Shown here piece after piece: positions 34,290 to 42,574 of a stretch of 42,793 bases of DNA. The DNA is from Bacteroidota bacterium. GTDB taxonomy: Bacteria > Bacteroidota > Bacteroidia > Bacteroidales > Dysgonomonadaceae. A program made the translations under genes and the position numbers. Location: contig JAEWQF010000033.1 of assembly GCA_023399295.1 (NCBI GenBank), forward strand, positions 1 to 42,793, in the 5' to 3' direction. The notes below the pieces were generated by a model. The model made no database searches, was not told the origin of the DNA, and saw only the letters and a list, made by a program, of their open reading frames with translations. Each line of letters begins with the position of its first letter. Position 1 is the stretch's first letter.

Positions 34290-35543
34290 ATGAGAAAAAA
34301 GAATGAACTGCTGCGTGCGCTCACCCTGAAAGATGCGGTGGGTGTGGGTCTGGGTGCGATCATCGGTGCCGGCATCTTCGTGGTGACGGGTGTCGCCGCA
34401 GGTGTCGCAGGTCCTGCCTTTATCGTGGGACTGATCATCGCGGGTGTCATCGCCTCCTTCAACGGGTTGAGCTCCGCCCAGCTGGCGGCGGTCTATCCCC
34501 ACTCGGGAGGTACCTACGAGTACGGTTACCAGTTGCTGTCTCCCTCCTTCGGCTTCTCTGCCGGCTGGATGTTCCTGATCAGCAAGCTCTCTGCCGCCGG
34601 GGTAGTGGCCATCGGCTTCGGTAGCTATTTCCACCAGCTCCTGCCGGTAGCTTCTCCCATGCTCATCTCGGTGGTGGCGGTGATCTTCCTGACGGTGGTC
34701 AACCTCTTCGGCATCAAAAAAGCGGGAGTGCTGAACCTGGTGATTGTGACCTTCACCCTGCTCTCCTTACTCTACCTTGTCTTCAGCGGCATCCCGGCAG
34801 TGGAGAAGCAAAACTTCACACCCTTTGCCCCCTTTGGTATCTCCGGCATCGCCGAAGCGGCCGCCCTGCTTTTCTTCGCCTTCACCGGCTATGCCCGGAT
34901 CGCCACCCTGGCGGAGGAGGTGCACCATCCTGAGAAGACCATACCGCGTGCGGTGATCATCACCATAATCTCCGCCATCCTGCTCTATGCGGCCGTATCT
35001 GTCGTGGCAATCGGTGTCGTAGGAGCTGAACAGATGGCAGCCAGCACCTCCCCCCTACAGGTGGTGGCCAACGCGTTGACCACCCCTGCCGTCAGCGGGG
35101 TGGTGACCATAGGTGCCTCCACCGCCATGCTGGGGGTGTTGCTGAGCCAGATCCTGGGCATCAGCCGCATGATGCTGGCCATGGGCCGACGAAACGACCT
35201 GCCTCCCTTCTTTCAAAAGATTCACAGCCGCTACAAGGTGCCCCACCTGGGAATACTCTTCACCGGCCAGCTCATCCTGCTGCTCACGCTGACCGGCTCC
35301 TTCGAATTCATCGTACGGGCGGCATCCTTCACCATCCTGCTCTATTACAGCATCACCAACATCGCTGCATTGAAGCAACCGTGTACCGAACAGCGTTACG
35401 GGAGGGTGGTACCTATCCTAGGGCTGATCGGCTGCCTGGTGATGTCGGTCTCACTGCCGCTGAACGTGATCCTGGTGGGTGTCGGTCTACTGATCGTAGG
35501 CTTTCTGCTCCGGTTCCTGTTTCACCGGATCTGGAGCCGTTGA
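34290..35543 (+). CDS. APC-superfamily amino-acid permease
   Basis: A 417-residue inner-membrane transporter with about twelve helices. Helix 1 has the substrate-binding glycine motif of the family (GLGAIIGAGIFVVTG), followed by GPAFIVGLIIAGVIASF, a conserved PHSGGTYEYGYQ and the helix-6 FFAFTGYARIATLAEEV. It imports or exchanges an amino acid or amine; the substrate cannot be told. It begins 51 bp after acr3 with no promoter that I can see, so it may share the ars transcript, although APC proteins are not usual in ars operons. It converges on the ABC exporter operon. Confidence 0.88.
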   Translation: MRKKNELLRALTLKDAVGVGLGAIIGAGIFVVTGVAAGVAGPAFIVGLIIAGVIASFNGLSSAQLAAVYPHSGGTYEYGYQLLSPSFGFSAGWMFLISKLSAAGVVAIGFGSYFHQLLPVASPMLISVVAVIFLTVVNLFGIKKAGVLNLVIVTFTLLSLLYLVFSGIPAVEKQNFTPFAPFGISGIAEAAALLFFAFTGYARIATLAEEVHHPEKTIPRAVIITIISAILLYAAVSVVAIGVVGAEQMAASTSPLQVVANALTTPAVSGVVTIGASTAMLGVLLSQILGISRMMLAMGRRNDLPPFFQKIHSRYKVPHLGILFTGQLILLLTLTGSFEFIVRAASFTILLYYSITNIAALKQPCTEQRYGRVVPILGLIGCLVMSVSLPLNVILVGVGLLIVGFLLRFLFHRIWSR

Positions 35544-35615
35544 TCACCCGCCATCTCGAACTGCTTACCTCGAACGACCTGCCGGCGCTGAGAAGATTTT
35601 TGGAGCAGAATCTCG

Positions 35616-36752
35616 CTACCCTCGCTTCCGGTAGCTGAGGATGGCCCACCCATTCAGTATCAGGGCGAAGAGCCCCAGCATCAGCAGGTTCCCCCTCACA
35701 TCGGCCAGGGTGCTGCCATTCAGGTAGATCAACCGCAACGATTTGGTGAGGTAGGTGAATGGGTTTGCTGCCGACACCAGCTGTGCCCATGCCGGCATGC
35801 TCGATACCGGGGTGAACATGCCGCTCAGCAGGATGATGACCAGGATAAAGAACATCACCAGGAAGCTGGCCTGTTGCATGTTGTCGGAATAGTTGGAGAT
35901 GATGATCCCCATACCCGATACCGAGAAGATGAAAACGATGCCCGACAGGAAAATGGGTAAGATGCCGCTTGCCGGCCATAGACCGTAGATCAGGTAGGAC
36001 AGGGTGACGGCGATGGCCAGGATGACGAGACCCACCATCCAGAAGGGGATCAGCTTGGCCAGGATGAAGCTGCTCTTGCTCACCGGCGTGACGTTGATCT
36101 GGTTGATGGTGCCGGTCTCCTTCTCGGAGACGATGTTCAGCGCGGGCAGGATGCCGCAGATCAGCGTCATCAGCAGCACCATGAAGCCGGGGATCATGAA
36201 GTTCTTATAGTCCAGCGTGGGGTTGAACTTATACTGTGTCACGATATCCAGTTTCGGCATGCGCATCATCGCTGCCCTTGAGGTGGGAGGCAGGGTGTGC
36301 ATCAGTTCACCCCGCAGGGTAGCCGCGAACTCGTTCATAATCTGCGTGATGTAGTTGCTCCCCAGCAATCCCTGCGTGCCATTCACCGAGTTCACCGCGA
36401 TGCTCACCGCCGAGGAGCGGCTCTTGACCATCTCCCTGTCGAACGAGACAGGGATCTCCAGGATCATGTCGGTTTCACCCATCTCCATGTTTCGCATGGC
36501 GGTCTGATAATCGGGTGGGGTGTCATGCAGGATGAAATAGCGCGATGCCGCCACCTTGTCGGTCAGCCGCCGTGAGTAGCTGCTCAGGCTGTGATCTACC
36601 ACGTCGATGCGGATATTCCTGATCTCAAAGCTGATGGCCCAGGGGAAGACCAGCATCACCATGACGGGATACATTACGATGAGCCATGGGATCAACTTGT
36701 TCCGGAACATCTGCTTGAACTCTTTCTCGATCAGAAATTTCAGGGTTTTCAT
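35616..36752 (-). CDS. ABC-2 type permease (YbhR/YbhS-like), second
   Basis: A 378-residue inner-membrane subunit of the exporter. One N-terminal helix (about residues 20-40) is followed by a periplasmic domain of about 150 residues, then five to six helices (about 175-370) in the ABC-2 arrangement; the N-terminal helix, large soluble domain and C-terminal bundle match YbhS/YbhR. Landmarks are KEFKQMFRNK at the start and GILPALNIVSEKETGTINQINVTPVSKS. The start at 36752 overlaps the stop of the first permease by 4 nt (ATGA); the longer frame to 36833 reads into that gene. It probably pairs with the first permease as a heterodimer. Last gene of the operon, 72 bp from the convergent permease gene. 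Confidence 0.9.
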   Translation of the reverse strand: MKTLKFLIEKEFKQMFRNKLIPWLIVMYPVMVMLVFPWAISFEIRNIRIDVVDHSLSSYSRRLTDKVAASRYFILHDTPPDYQTAMRNMEMGETDMILEIPVSFDREMVKSRSSAVSIAVNSVNGTQGLLGSNYITQIMNEFAATLRGELMHTLPPTSRAAMMRMPKLDIVTQYKFNPTLDYKNFMIPGFMVLLMTLICGILPALNIVSEKETGTINQINVTPVSKSSFILAKLIPFWMVGLVILAIAVTLSYLIYGLWPASGILPIFLSGIVFIFSVSGMGIIISNYSDNMQQASFLVMFFILVIILLSGMFTPVSSMPAWAQLVSAANPFTYLTKSLRLIYLNGSTLADVRGNLLMLGLFALILNGWAILSYRKRG

Positions 36753-37855
36753 TCCAGTCGTTTTTTCGTTTTGACAATCGTGACCGTCAACAGTAGCAGG
36801 ATCATACCGGTCAGTATCACCATCTCCTGCCATACCATCGAGATGCCGAGTCCCTGGATCATCACCTTCCGCACCGCGTCGATGAACCAGCGTGCAGGCA
36901 CCACCAGCGAGAGATACTGCAATGCAGGCGGCATGTTGTTGATTGGGAAGATCATCCCCGAAAGCATCAGCACCGGGATCATCACTGTCATCGCCGAGAC
37001 GATCACCGCATTGATCTGTTTCTGCACCAGTGTGGAGATGGTGAGCCCGTAGGAGAGCGAGAGGAAGATGTAGAGGAGCGAGAGGATTGTCAGCAGCAGC
37101 AGGCTGCCCCGGATGGGCACATCCAGCACGAAGTAACTTAGCAACAGGATGGAGATCAGGTTCAACAGCGAGATGATCAGGTAGGGGATGGTCTTGGCCA
37201 CGATCATGGTGGCCTGTTTCAGTGGTGAGGCCAGCAACACCTCCATGGTGCCCCGCTCTTTTTCGCGTATGATCGATACCGATGTCATGATGGTGGAGAT
37301 GATCATCAGCACCAGTCCCATGATCCCCGGCACGAACATGTAGGCCGATTTCATTCTCGGGTTGTAGATCATCCTGTTCTCCGTGCTGATCTGAAAGGGG
37401 ATATCCGCCGCCCCTGTCTGCTCCATCCGGTATTGCGAGATGATCGCGGTAGCGTAGGTCGCGGCGATCGATCCCCTGTTGGGGTCTGCACTGCTGGTGA
37501 TCAGCTGCACTACCCCCTCGCCGGAGTGGAGCATCTCCCTCTGGAAATGGGGTGGGAAGACCACCGCCAAGTCGAGTTTACCCTTCCGCATCGACTCCTC
37601 CACCTCCTGGATGGTTTGCATGTTGCCCTGGTAATTGAAATATCCGTTTTGCCGGATCTTCTCCGTGACATCTTGTGTGAAGGCGTCGGGGGTGGGGGCG
37701 AAGAGCGCCACGCGGATATCCTGCACCTCCATGTTGATGGCGAAGCCAAACAGCAGGATCTGTACCACCGGCATCCCCAGGATCACCAGCAACGTCCGGT
37801 TGTCGCGGAAGATATGGTAGAACTCTTTCTCTACAAATGCGATCAGTTGTTTCAT
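36749..37855 (-). CDS. ABC-2 type permease (YbhR/YbhS-like), first
   Basis: A 368-residue paralogue of the following permease. It has the same build: KEFYHIFRDNRTLLVILGMP at the start with one helix, a large periplasmic domain (about 45-165), then five to six C-terminal helices. The conserved EKERGTMEVLLASPL element of ABC-2 exporters lies between helices. It should form the membrane channel with its partner and be driven by the two ATPases encoded upstream. The gap to the ATPase gene is 59 bp, the second largest in the operon. Confidence 0.9.
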   Translation of the reverse strand: MKQLIAFVEKEFYHIFRDNRTLLVILGMPVVQILLFGFAINMEVQDIRVALFAPTPDAFTQDVTEKIRQNGYFNYQGNMQTIQEVEESMRKGKLDLAVVFPPHFQREMLHSGEGVVQLITSSADPNRGSIAATYATAIISQYRMEQTGAADIPFQISTENRMIYNPRMKSAYMFVPGIMGLVLMIISTIMTSVSIIREKERGTMEVLLASPLKQATMIVAKTIPYLIISLLNLISILLLSYFVLDVPIRGSLLLLTILSLLYIFLSLSYGLTISTLVQKQINAVIVSAMTVMIPVLMLSGMIFPINNMPPALQYLSLVVPARWFIDAVRKVMIQGLGISMVWQEMVILTGMILLLLTVTIVKTKKRLE

Positions 37856-37914
37856 CTTACAGATGGTTTGTGTGAGTCGGGTGACGTTTGTTGTACAGTG
37901 CCCCTCAGTTTTCT

Positions 37915-38655
37915 CTATTCGTTTCTTCTTGCTCTGCGTGCCAGCTGCCGGAACACCTCATCCATGGAGGTGGCATGGTACTGGCTGCGCAGCGCTCCGG
38001 GTGTGTCCAGTGCATCGATGCGGCCATCCACCATGATTGATACCCGGTTGCAGTACTCCGCCTCGTCCATATAGTGGGTGGTGACAAAAACCGTGATGCC
38101 ACGGTCGGCTGCCTCATAGATCATCTCCCAGAACTGCCGTCGCATGGCCGGGTCGACGCCGCCCGTCGGCTCATCGAGGAAGACGATGCCGGGATCATGG
38201 AAGATGGCTACCGAGAAGGCGAGCTTCTGCTTCCACCCCAGTGGCAGGTATTTCACCAGGGTGGAGCGCTCTTCGCGGAAATCGAGTCTTTCCAGCAGCT
38301 CATCCGTCTTTCTCTCGATCACCTTGTCCGAAAGGCCGTAGATGCCGCCAAAGAGGCGGATGTTCTCCCACACCTTCAGGTCCTCGTAGAGCGAGAAGCG
38401 CTGGCTCATGTAGCCGATGTTGCGCTTGATCTGTTCATTCTCCCGGATGATGTCGAAGCCGGCCACGGTTCCGCTGCCCGAAGTGGGCTTGCTGATGCCG
38501 CAGAGCATCTGCATGGCGGTGGTCTTACCGGCGCCGTTGGCACCCAGGAAGCCGAAGATCTCCCCCTCCTCCACGTCGAACGTGATATGGTCGACAGCGG
38601 TGAAATGGCCGAAGCGCTTGGTCAGGCCCGAAACCTCAATTACCTTCTTCTTCAT
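37915..38655 (-). CDS. ABC exporter ATPase, second (YbhF C-half-like)
   Basis: A 246-residue ATP-binding subunit. Walker A is GANGAGKTT, Walker B is IVFLDEPTGGVD, and the switch His is in VTTHYMDEAEYCNR. The ABC signature departs from LSGGQ: it reads YLPLGWKQKL, a form I know from the second half of YbhF-like double ATPases. It starts directly after the stop of the first ATPase (TAG then ATG). It likely forms a heterodimer with it, equivalent to one YbhF chain split in two. Confidence 0.92.
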   Translation of the reverse strand: MKKKVIEVSGLTKRFGHFTAVDHITFDVEEGEIFGFLGANGAGKTTAMQMLCGISKPTSGSGTVAGFDIIRENEQIKRNIGYMSQRFSLYEDLKVWENIRLFGGIYGLSDKVIERKTDELLERLDFREERSTLVKYLPLGWKQKLAFSVAIFHDPGIVFLDEPTGGVDPAMRRQFWEMIYEAADRGITVFVTTHYMDEAEYCNRVSIMVDGRIDALDTPGALRSQYHATSMDEVFRQLARRARRNE

Positions 38656-39564
38656 CTACTGTGTATCTATTGCCATGAAACAATCCTCTATCGTTGGTGC
38701 GATGGGTGCGATGCGTAGATCATCGAAGCCCTGACCGGCCAGCTCCTGCCTCAATACTTCCGGGTGAAGCCCCTCTCTGACGGTGATGTGCAGCCGCTCA
38801 CCAAAGGCGAAGCAGCTCTTCACACCTGGGTGTTGCCGCAGTGTGGCCAGCAGTGCAGTGATGCGGCTTCCTTTTACCGACCAGAGGATCTCGCTGTAGC
38901 TGTCGATGATGCCCTGTGGTGTGTCGGTGGCGATGAAGGATCCCCCCTGCATCAGTGCAATGCGCGAGCACTGACTCGCCTCATCCATGTAGGCGGTGGA
39001 GACAAGGATGATGATCCCCTGCTCTTTCAGTCGCTGTAGCATGTCCCAGAACTCCTTCCTGGAAACGGGATCCACGCCTGTGGTTGGCTCGTCCAGGATC
39101 AGTATCTCAGGCTTATGAATCAGTGCGCAGCTCAGTGCCAGCTTCTGTTTCATCCCGCCTGAGAGGGCGCCGGCACGACGTTTTTTAAAGGGTTCGATCT
39201 GCCGGTAGATATCACTGATCAGGTGGTAGTTCTCCTCGATGGTGGTATGGAAGAGGGTGGCGAAGAACTGCAGGTTCTCCTCCACGCTCAGGTCCTGATA
39301 GAGGGAGAAACGCTCCGGCATGTAGCCGATGATCTGTCGTATCTTTTGGTAATCCGTCACCACGTCGTGACCGTTCAGTAGTACCTTGCCGCTGTCGGGC
39401 AGGATCAGTGAGGCCAGGATCCGGAAGAGGGTCGACTTGCCGGCGCCGTCGGGTCCGATCACACCGAATATCTCACCCTCACCTGCGGTGAAGGAGATGC
39501 CATCCAGGGCGAGGGTCCTGCCCTGCCTGCCATAACGCTTGCGAAGATCAGTTACCTCTACCAT
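38656..39564 (-). CDS. ABC exporter ATPase, first (YbhF N-half-like)
   Basis: A 302-residue ATP-binding subunit with a standard core: Walker A GPDGAGKST, signature LSGGMKQKLAL, Walker B ILILDEPTTGVD. The switch position reads STAYMDEASQCSR, with Ala-Tyr where the switch His is usual, so this site may be the weaker one. A C-terminal extension of about 70 residues follows the core. The gene is 4 bp after the adaptor gene and joins the second ATPase with no gap. Confidence 0.92.
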   Translation of the reverse strand: MVEVTDLRKRYGRQGRTLALDGISFTAGEGEIFGVIGPDGAGKSTLFRILASLILPDSGKVLLNGHDVVTDYQKIRQIIGYMPERFSLYQDLSVEENLQFFATLFHTTIEENYHLISDIYRQIEPFKKRRAGALSGGMKQKLALSCALIHKPEILILDEPTTGVDPVSRKEFWDMLQRLKEQGIIILVSTAYMDEASQCSRIALMQGGSFIATDTPQGIIDSYSEILWSVKGSRITALLATLRQHPGVKSCFAFGERLHITVREGLHPEVLRQELAGQGFDDLRIAPIAPTIEDCFMAIDTQ

Positions 39565-39568
39565 CTGA

Positions 39569-40465
39569 TTACAGTTTCACCTCCCCGTACATGCCGATTT
39601 TCAGGTAGCCGTCGTTTGTCACGGCTATCTTCAGAGCATAGACCAGGTTGGCTCGTTCATTCTTGGTCTGTATGGTCTTGGGTGTGAACTCCGACTTGTC
39701 CGATATCCAGCTGATACGGCCGGGATAACTGTTCATGCCGCCCCTGCCGTCGTCAACCCGTACCGTCACGCTGTCGTTCAGCCGTATCCCTGACAGCTGG
39801 TCGTTGGTCACGTAGGCCCGCAGGAAAAGCGTTCCGGTATCGGCGATCTTGAAGAGCGGCATGCCCATGGATGCCAGTTCCCCCGCCTCGGCATAGCGAT
39901 TCAGCACCGTGCCGGTGATGGGGGAGGTGATCCGTGTCTTTTCCAGCTGATCATCCAACTGGGCGATCTGAATATCCAGGCTGGAGCTCTCTGCCGTAAT
40001 CTGTTCACTGCTCTTCTGCAGGGTGGATGTTTGTGCAGAGAACTGCTGCCGCAGGACCTCTATCTGCGAGGTGATGTCATCCAGCTGCTTACGGGTAGCC
40101 GCATTCGCTGCGATCAGTCGCTCCACCCGCTCCTTCTCCCGTTCCAGGGTTTTGATCTGTTCCCGGATGGCAGCTGTCTGAGTGTCGATATCGGGTCTGC
40201 GGGCACGCACCCCCTTCGCACTGGAGAGGAGGCTCATCTTCCGGAGATAGAGCTGGGTGCTGTCGATCGCCCCTACCATCTCACCCTCTGTGAGTTGTGC
40301 TCCTTCCTGCACGTTCAGTGACAGGATGCGACCGTTGGCTTCTGCGGAGACAATCACCTCGGTTGCCTCAAACGACCCGGTTGCGTCATAGTCGCCATTG
40401 CTCTCTCCACAGGAAAGCAGCAGGAGCATGAGCGGGATTGTTGAAATTAAATGGATTGGTTTCAT
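39569..40465 (-). CDS. HlyD/YbhG-type membrane-fusion lipoprotein
   Basis: A 298-residue periplasmic adaptor. It starts with a lipobox (LLLLSC, Cys19), so it is probably a lipoprotein, unlike the single-helix HlyD type. The barrel-sandwich half-motif EVIVSAEANGRILSLNVQEGA follows. A long coiled-coil hairpin occupies about residues 85-175 (Glu/Gln/Lys rich), the second sandwich half is TRITSPITGTVLNRYAEAGE-like, and the beta-barrel domain ends in IGMYGEVKL. It bridges the ABC-2 permeases to the TolC-type channel encoded 39 bp upstream. Substrate unknown. Confidence 0.9.
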   Translation of the reverse strand: MKPIHLISTIPLMLLLLSCGESNGDYDATGSFEATEVIVSAEANGRILSLNVQEGAQLTEGEMVGAIDSTQLYLRKMSLLSSAKGVRARRPDIDTQTAAIREQIKTLEREKERVERLIAANAATRKQLDDITSQIEVLRQQFSAQTSTLQKSSEQITAESSSLDIQIAQLDDQLEKTRITSPITGTVLNRYAEAGELASMGMPLFKIADTGTLFLRAYVTNDQLSGIRLNDSVTVRVDDGRGGMNSYPGRISWISDKSEFTPKTIQTKNERANLVYALKIAVTNDGYLKIGMYGEVKL

Positions 40466-40504
40466 ATTTTTTTTTTTACTGGTTTACATCTGACCGCTGA
40501 CCAC

Positions 40505-41788
40505 TCACTTATTCGTCGTATGTTTCAATGTGTAGAGCGACAGGAGGTACCGGATCTCATGAAGCGACTTTGCCCGTTTGGCCGCCTCCTCGGCGTTGAT
40601 CGCCTGCATCAGCTCCGAGACGCTCATGGTGCCATTCTCCACCTTCACCTCGGCCGCTTTACGGATCAGGGTCTGATGGTGGATGATCTCCTCATCATCC
40701 TGCATCGTCTTCCGGAACTTCTCGATCTCCATCTGCTGCTGGGGGATCTGAACGGAGAGGTTGTGCAGGAAGGTCTCCCGCTGGATCGCCACCGCCTGCT
40801 TCTGCAGATCTATCTGCTGCTGTTCATTCTTCCATGTGTAAAGGGAGCCGATGTTCCAGGTGAGACGTACCCCTCCCAGGAAATAGGGTGAGAACTGATT
40901 GTCGAACATGTTGAGGCCCGGCTTGCCGTACCCCCCCTGGACAAAGGCACCCAGCTTCGGCATCTTACCCGCTTTCATCATTTGTAGTTGCGACTCGATC
41001 GCCTGCTCCTGCGCGCTGAACAGCTGCAACTCGGGACGGCTGATCACCGGTGTAATCGGCTCCATCTCCGTCTCCGGTTTCAGGAAGGTCATCCCGGCAT
41101 GGAGCGAATCGCCTGCCAATACCGACAACATCTTCAGGTAGGCTTCCAGCGACGATTCCAGGCTGATACGTTGTTGTCCCGCCTTCAGCTGTTCCACTTT
41201 TACTGTACTCAGATCAGCCTCGTTGGCCAACCCGTTTTGCATGTAGCTCTCCACATTGTTGTAGTTGCGTTGTAGCTCCTTCTCCAGTATCTCCTGCTGC
41301 CGGAGGCTCTCCTGCATCAGCAGAATGCCGAAAAATAGGTTGTTCACCCGCTCCCGCAGGGCATAGATCTCTGTCTCCAGCTGTTTAGTCTCCACCACTG
41401 CACCCGCTTCCAGGCTCTTTTTGCGGGCTGACACAGCACCACCGTCCCAGATCAGCTGGTTCAGCTCCGCCACCACGCGGTACTGGTCCTGATCCGGTAT
41501 CGGTATCTCCAGGGGTGGCATCTCTTCCGGTAACTCCAGGTCGAACCGCGTCACATCGCTCTGCCAGGTGGCCTGTGCACTCAGGGTGCCCTGTGGCAGA
41601 TAGGCCTTCGAGGCATTGGCCAGGTCAAACTGTTTGCTTTTCTCGATGATCTCATTCCGGGCGATGGCAGGGTAGTGCGATGAAGCTTTTTGCTGTATCT
41701 CATCGAGTGTGATCGTCTGTGCCGGTGCCGACAAAGTGCCGGTGCACATCAGCGTCACGATTGCCAGTAATCTGAGTTGTCTGATCAT
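40505..41788 (-). CDS. TolC-family outer-membrane channel
   Basis: A 427-residue outer-membrane efflux protein with a signal peptide (cut near TLSAPAQ) and two long alpha-helical repeats rich in Gln/Glu/Leu, as in TolC. An early ASSHYPAIARNEIIE and a later PKLGAFVQGGYGKPG mark the two halves. I set the start at 41788, which overlaps the TetR stop by 4 nt (ATGA) and gives a proper signal peptide; the 11 residues upstream belong to the TetR region. It completes the exporter, so the operon needs no TolC from elsewhere. Confidence 0.9.
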   Translation of the reverse strand: MIRQLRLLAIVTLMCTGTLSAPAQTITLDEIQQKASSHYPAIARNEIIEKSKQFDLANASKAYLPQGTLSAQATWQSDVTRFDLELPEEMPPLEIPIPDQDQYRVVAELNQLIWDGGAVSARKKSLEAGAVVETKQLETEIYALRERVNNLFFGILLMQESLRQQEILEKELQRNYNNVESYMQNGLANEADLSTVKVEQLKAGQQRISLESSLEAYLKMLSVLAGDSLHAGMTFLKPETEMEPITPVISRPELQLFSAQEQAIESQLQMMKAGKMPKLGAFVQGGYGKPGLNMFDNQFSPYFLGGVRLTWNIGSLYTWKNEQQQIDLQKQAVAIQRETFLHNLSVQIPQQQMEIEKFRKTMQDDEEIIHHQTLIRKAAEVKVENGTMSVSELMQAINAEEAAKRAKSLHEIRYLLSLYTLKHTTNK

Positions 41789-42384
41789 TTTAACTGATTG
41801 TTGATGATTGAAATAATCCATTCCGGTATCTTCTCTTTTCGTTCCGTCACGAACGCTGCAAACTGATCCTCCTCTACCAGTCCCGACGAGAGGATCAATG
41901 GCTTGGCAATAAAGGGAAAGAGAATCATACCCAGCGTATTGACGATCAGATCCTCTACCGTGATATCCATGCCATTCTCACTTAATTGTTTCCTGATGAC
42001 CGGTTCAGCATGCTGACGTGTCTCCCGGATGAGATCAGTGAAAAGATTCTTGTTGGCAGACCACTCGTTGAGGATGAAGAGAGGAAGCTCCTCATTTTCG
42101 AGCATGAGCTGTGTATATTTTTCCGATATTTTACGCACCTTCTCCACTACCGGTATGGTCTTGTCTGATGCAATCGGGTCAATTGCATTCAGCAGCATTT
42201 TCAGCTTCTGCTTCACCACATTTCTGAACAGGTTTTGCTTGCTGACGAAGTAGTAGTTCAACAAGGCCAGGTTGGTGCCCGCCTCCTCGGCAATCTCCCT
42301 GGTGCGTGTGGCGGCGTATCCCTTCTGGGTAAATATCTTGTCGGCTGCCCGGATGATTTTCTCTTCGGTTGTGATCGGTTCCAT
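41785..42384 (-). CDS. TetR/AcrR-family regulator of the exporter operon
   Basis: A 199-residue repressor. The N-terminal HTH is standard (IIRAADKIFTQKGYAATRTREIAEEAG, then NLALLNYYFVSKQNLF), and the C-terminal half is a helical ligand-binding domain resembling the TetR_C class of the CecR/YbiH type (inference). First gene of the operon, followed with a 4-nt overlap by the TolC-type gene. A strong promoter with three direct repeats on its -33 side lies just upstream, so autorepression lifted by a toxic ligand is likely. Confidence 0.92.
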   Translation of the reverse strand: MEPITTEEKIIRAADKIFTQKGYAATRTREIAEEAGTNLALLNYYFVSKQNLFRNVVKQKLKMLLNAIDPIASDKTIPVVEKVRKISEKYTQLMLENEELPLFILNEWSANKNLFTDLIRETRQHAEPVIRKQLSENGMDITVEDLIVNTLGMILFPFIAKPLILSSGLVEEDQFAAFVTERKEKIPEWIISIINNQLK

Positions 42385-42409
42385 TGTCTCAATTTTTCTG
42401 ATGATGCCC

Positions 42410-42441
42410 CAAAAGTAAGCAATAATTTTGAATTAAACAAA
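42410..42441 (-). promoter_or_regulatory. Promoter of the TetR-exporter operon
   Basis: On the minus strand the -33 box TTTG (42438-42441), a 20-nt spacer and the -7 box TACTTTTG (42410-42417) match the Bacteroidetes consensus. Transcription would start near 42403, about 19 nt before the TetR ATG. Confidence 0.75.
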
Positions 42442-42479
42442 TGATTAAAACAAATGATTAAATCTTTTTAAATGATTAA
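42439..42479. repeat. Three direct repeats AAATGATTAA beside the -33 box
   Basis: AAATGATTAA occurs at 42439-42448, 42452-42461 and 42470-42479 (spacing 13 and 18 bp). The first copy overlaps the -33 box of the exporter promoter. On the minus strand each reads TTAATCATTT. TetR proteins more often bind inverted repeats, so binding by the local TetR is only a suggestion. Confidence 0.6.
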
Positions 42480-42541
42480 TATTTTTGTTTTGTGACACAT
42501 ACTGATGGTATAGGAAACGACTCATGACGGTGAGGAATTTG

Positions 42542-42549
42542 TACCTTTG
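42542..42549 (+). promoter_or_regulatory. -7 element for the SDR gene
   Basis: TACCTTTG fits TAnnTTTG. The predicted start near 42556 leaves about 19 nt before the ATG at 42575. No -33 TTTG is seen. Confidence 0.45.
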
Positions 42550-42574
42550 TCTTTCAATAGTTATGTTATACAAT

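Noticed and set aside
33171..34634. A 487-codon open frame on the minus strand opposite acr3 and the APC permease
   Set aside because: Its translation is very rich in His, Gln, Asp and Gly with no hydrophobic core or domain, as expected for the antisense of membrane-protein genes in this codon usage. The plus-strand genes are unmistakable.
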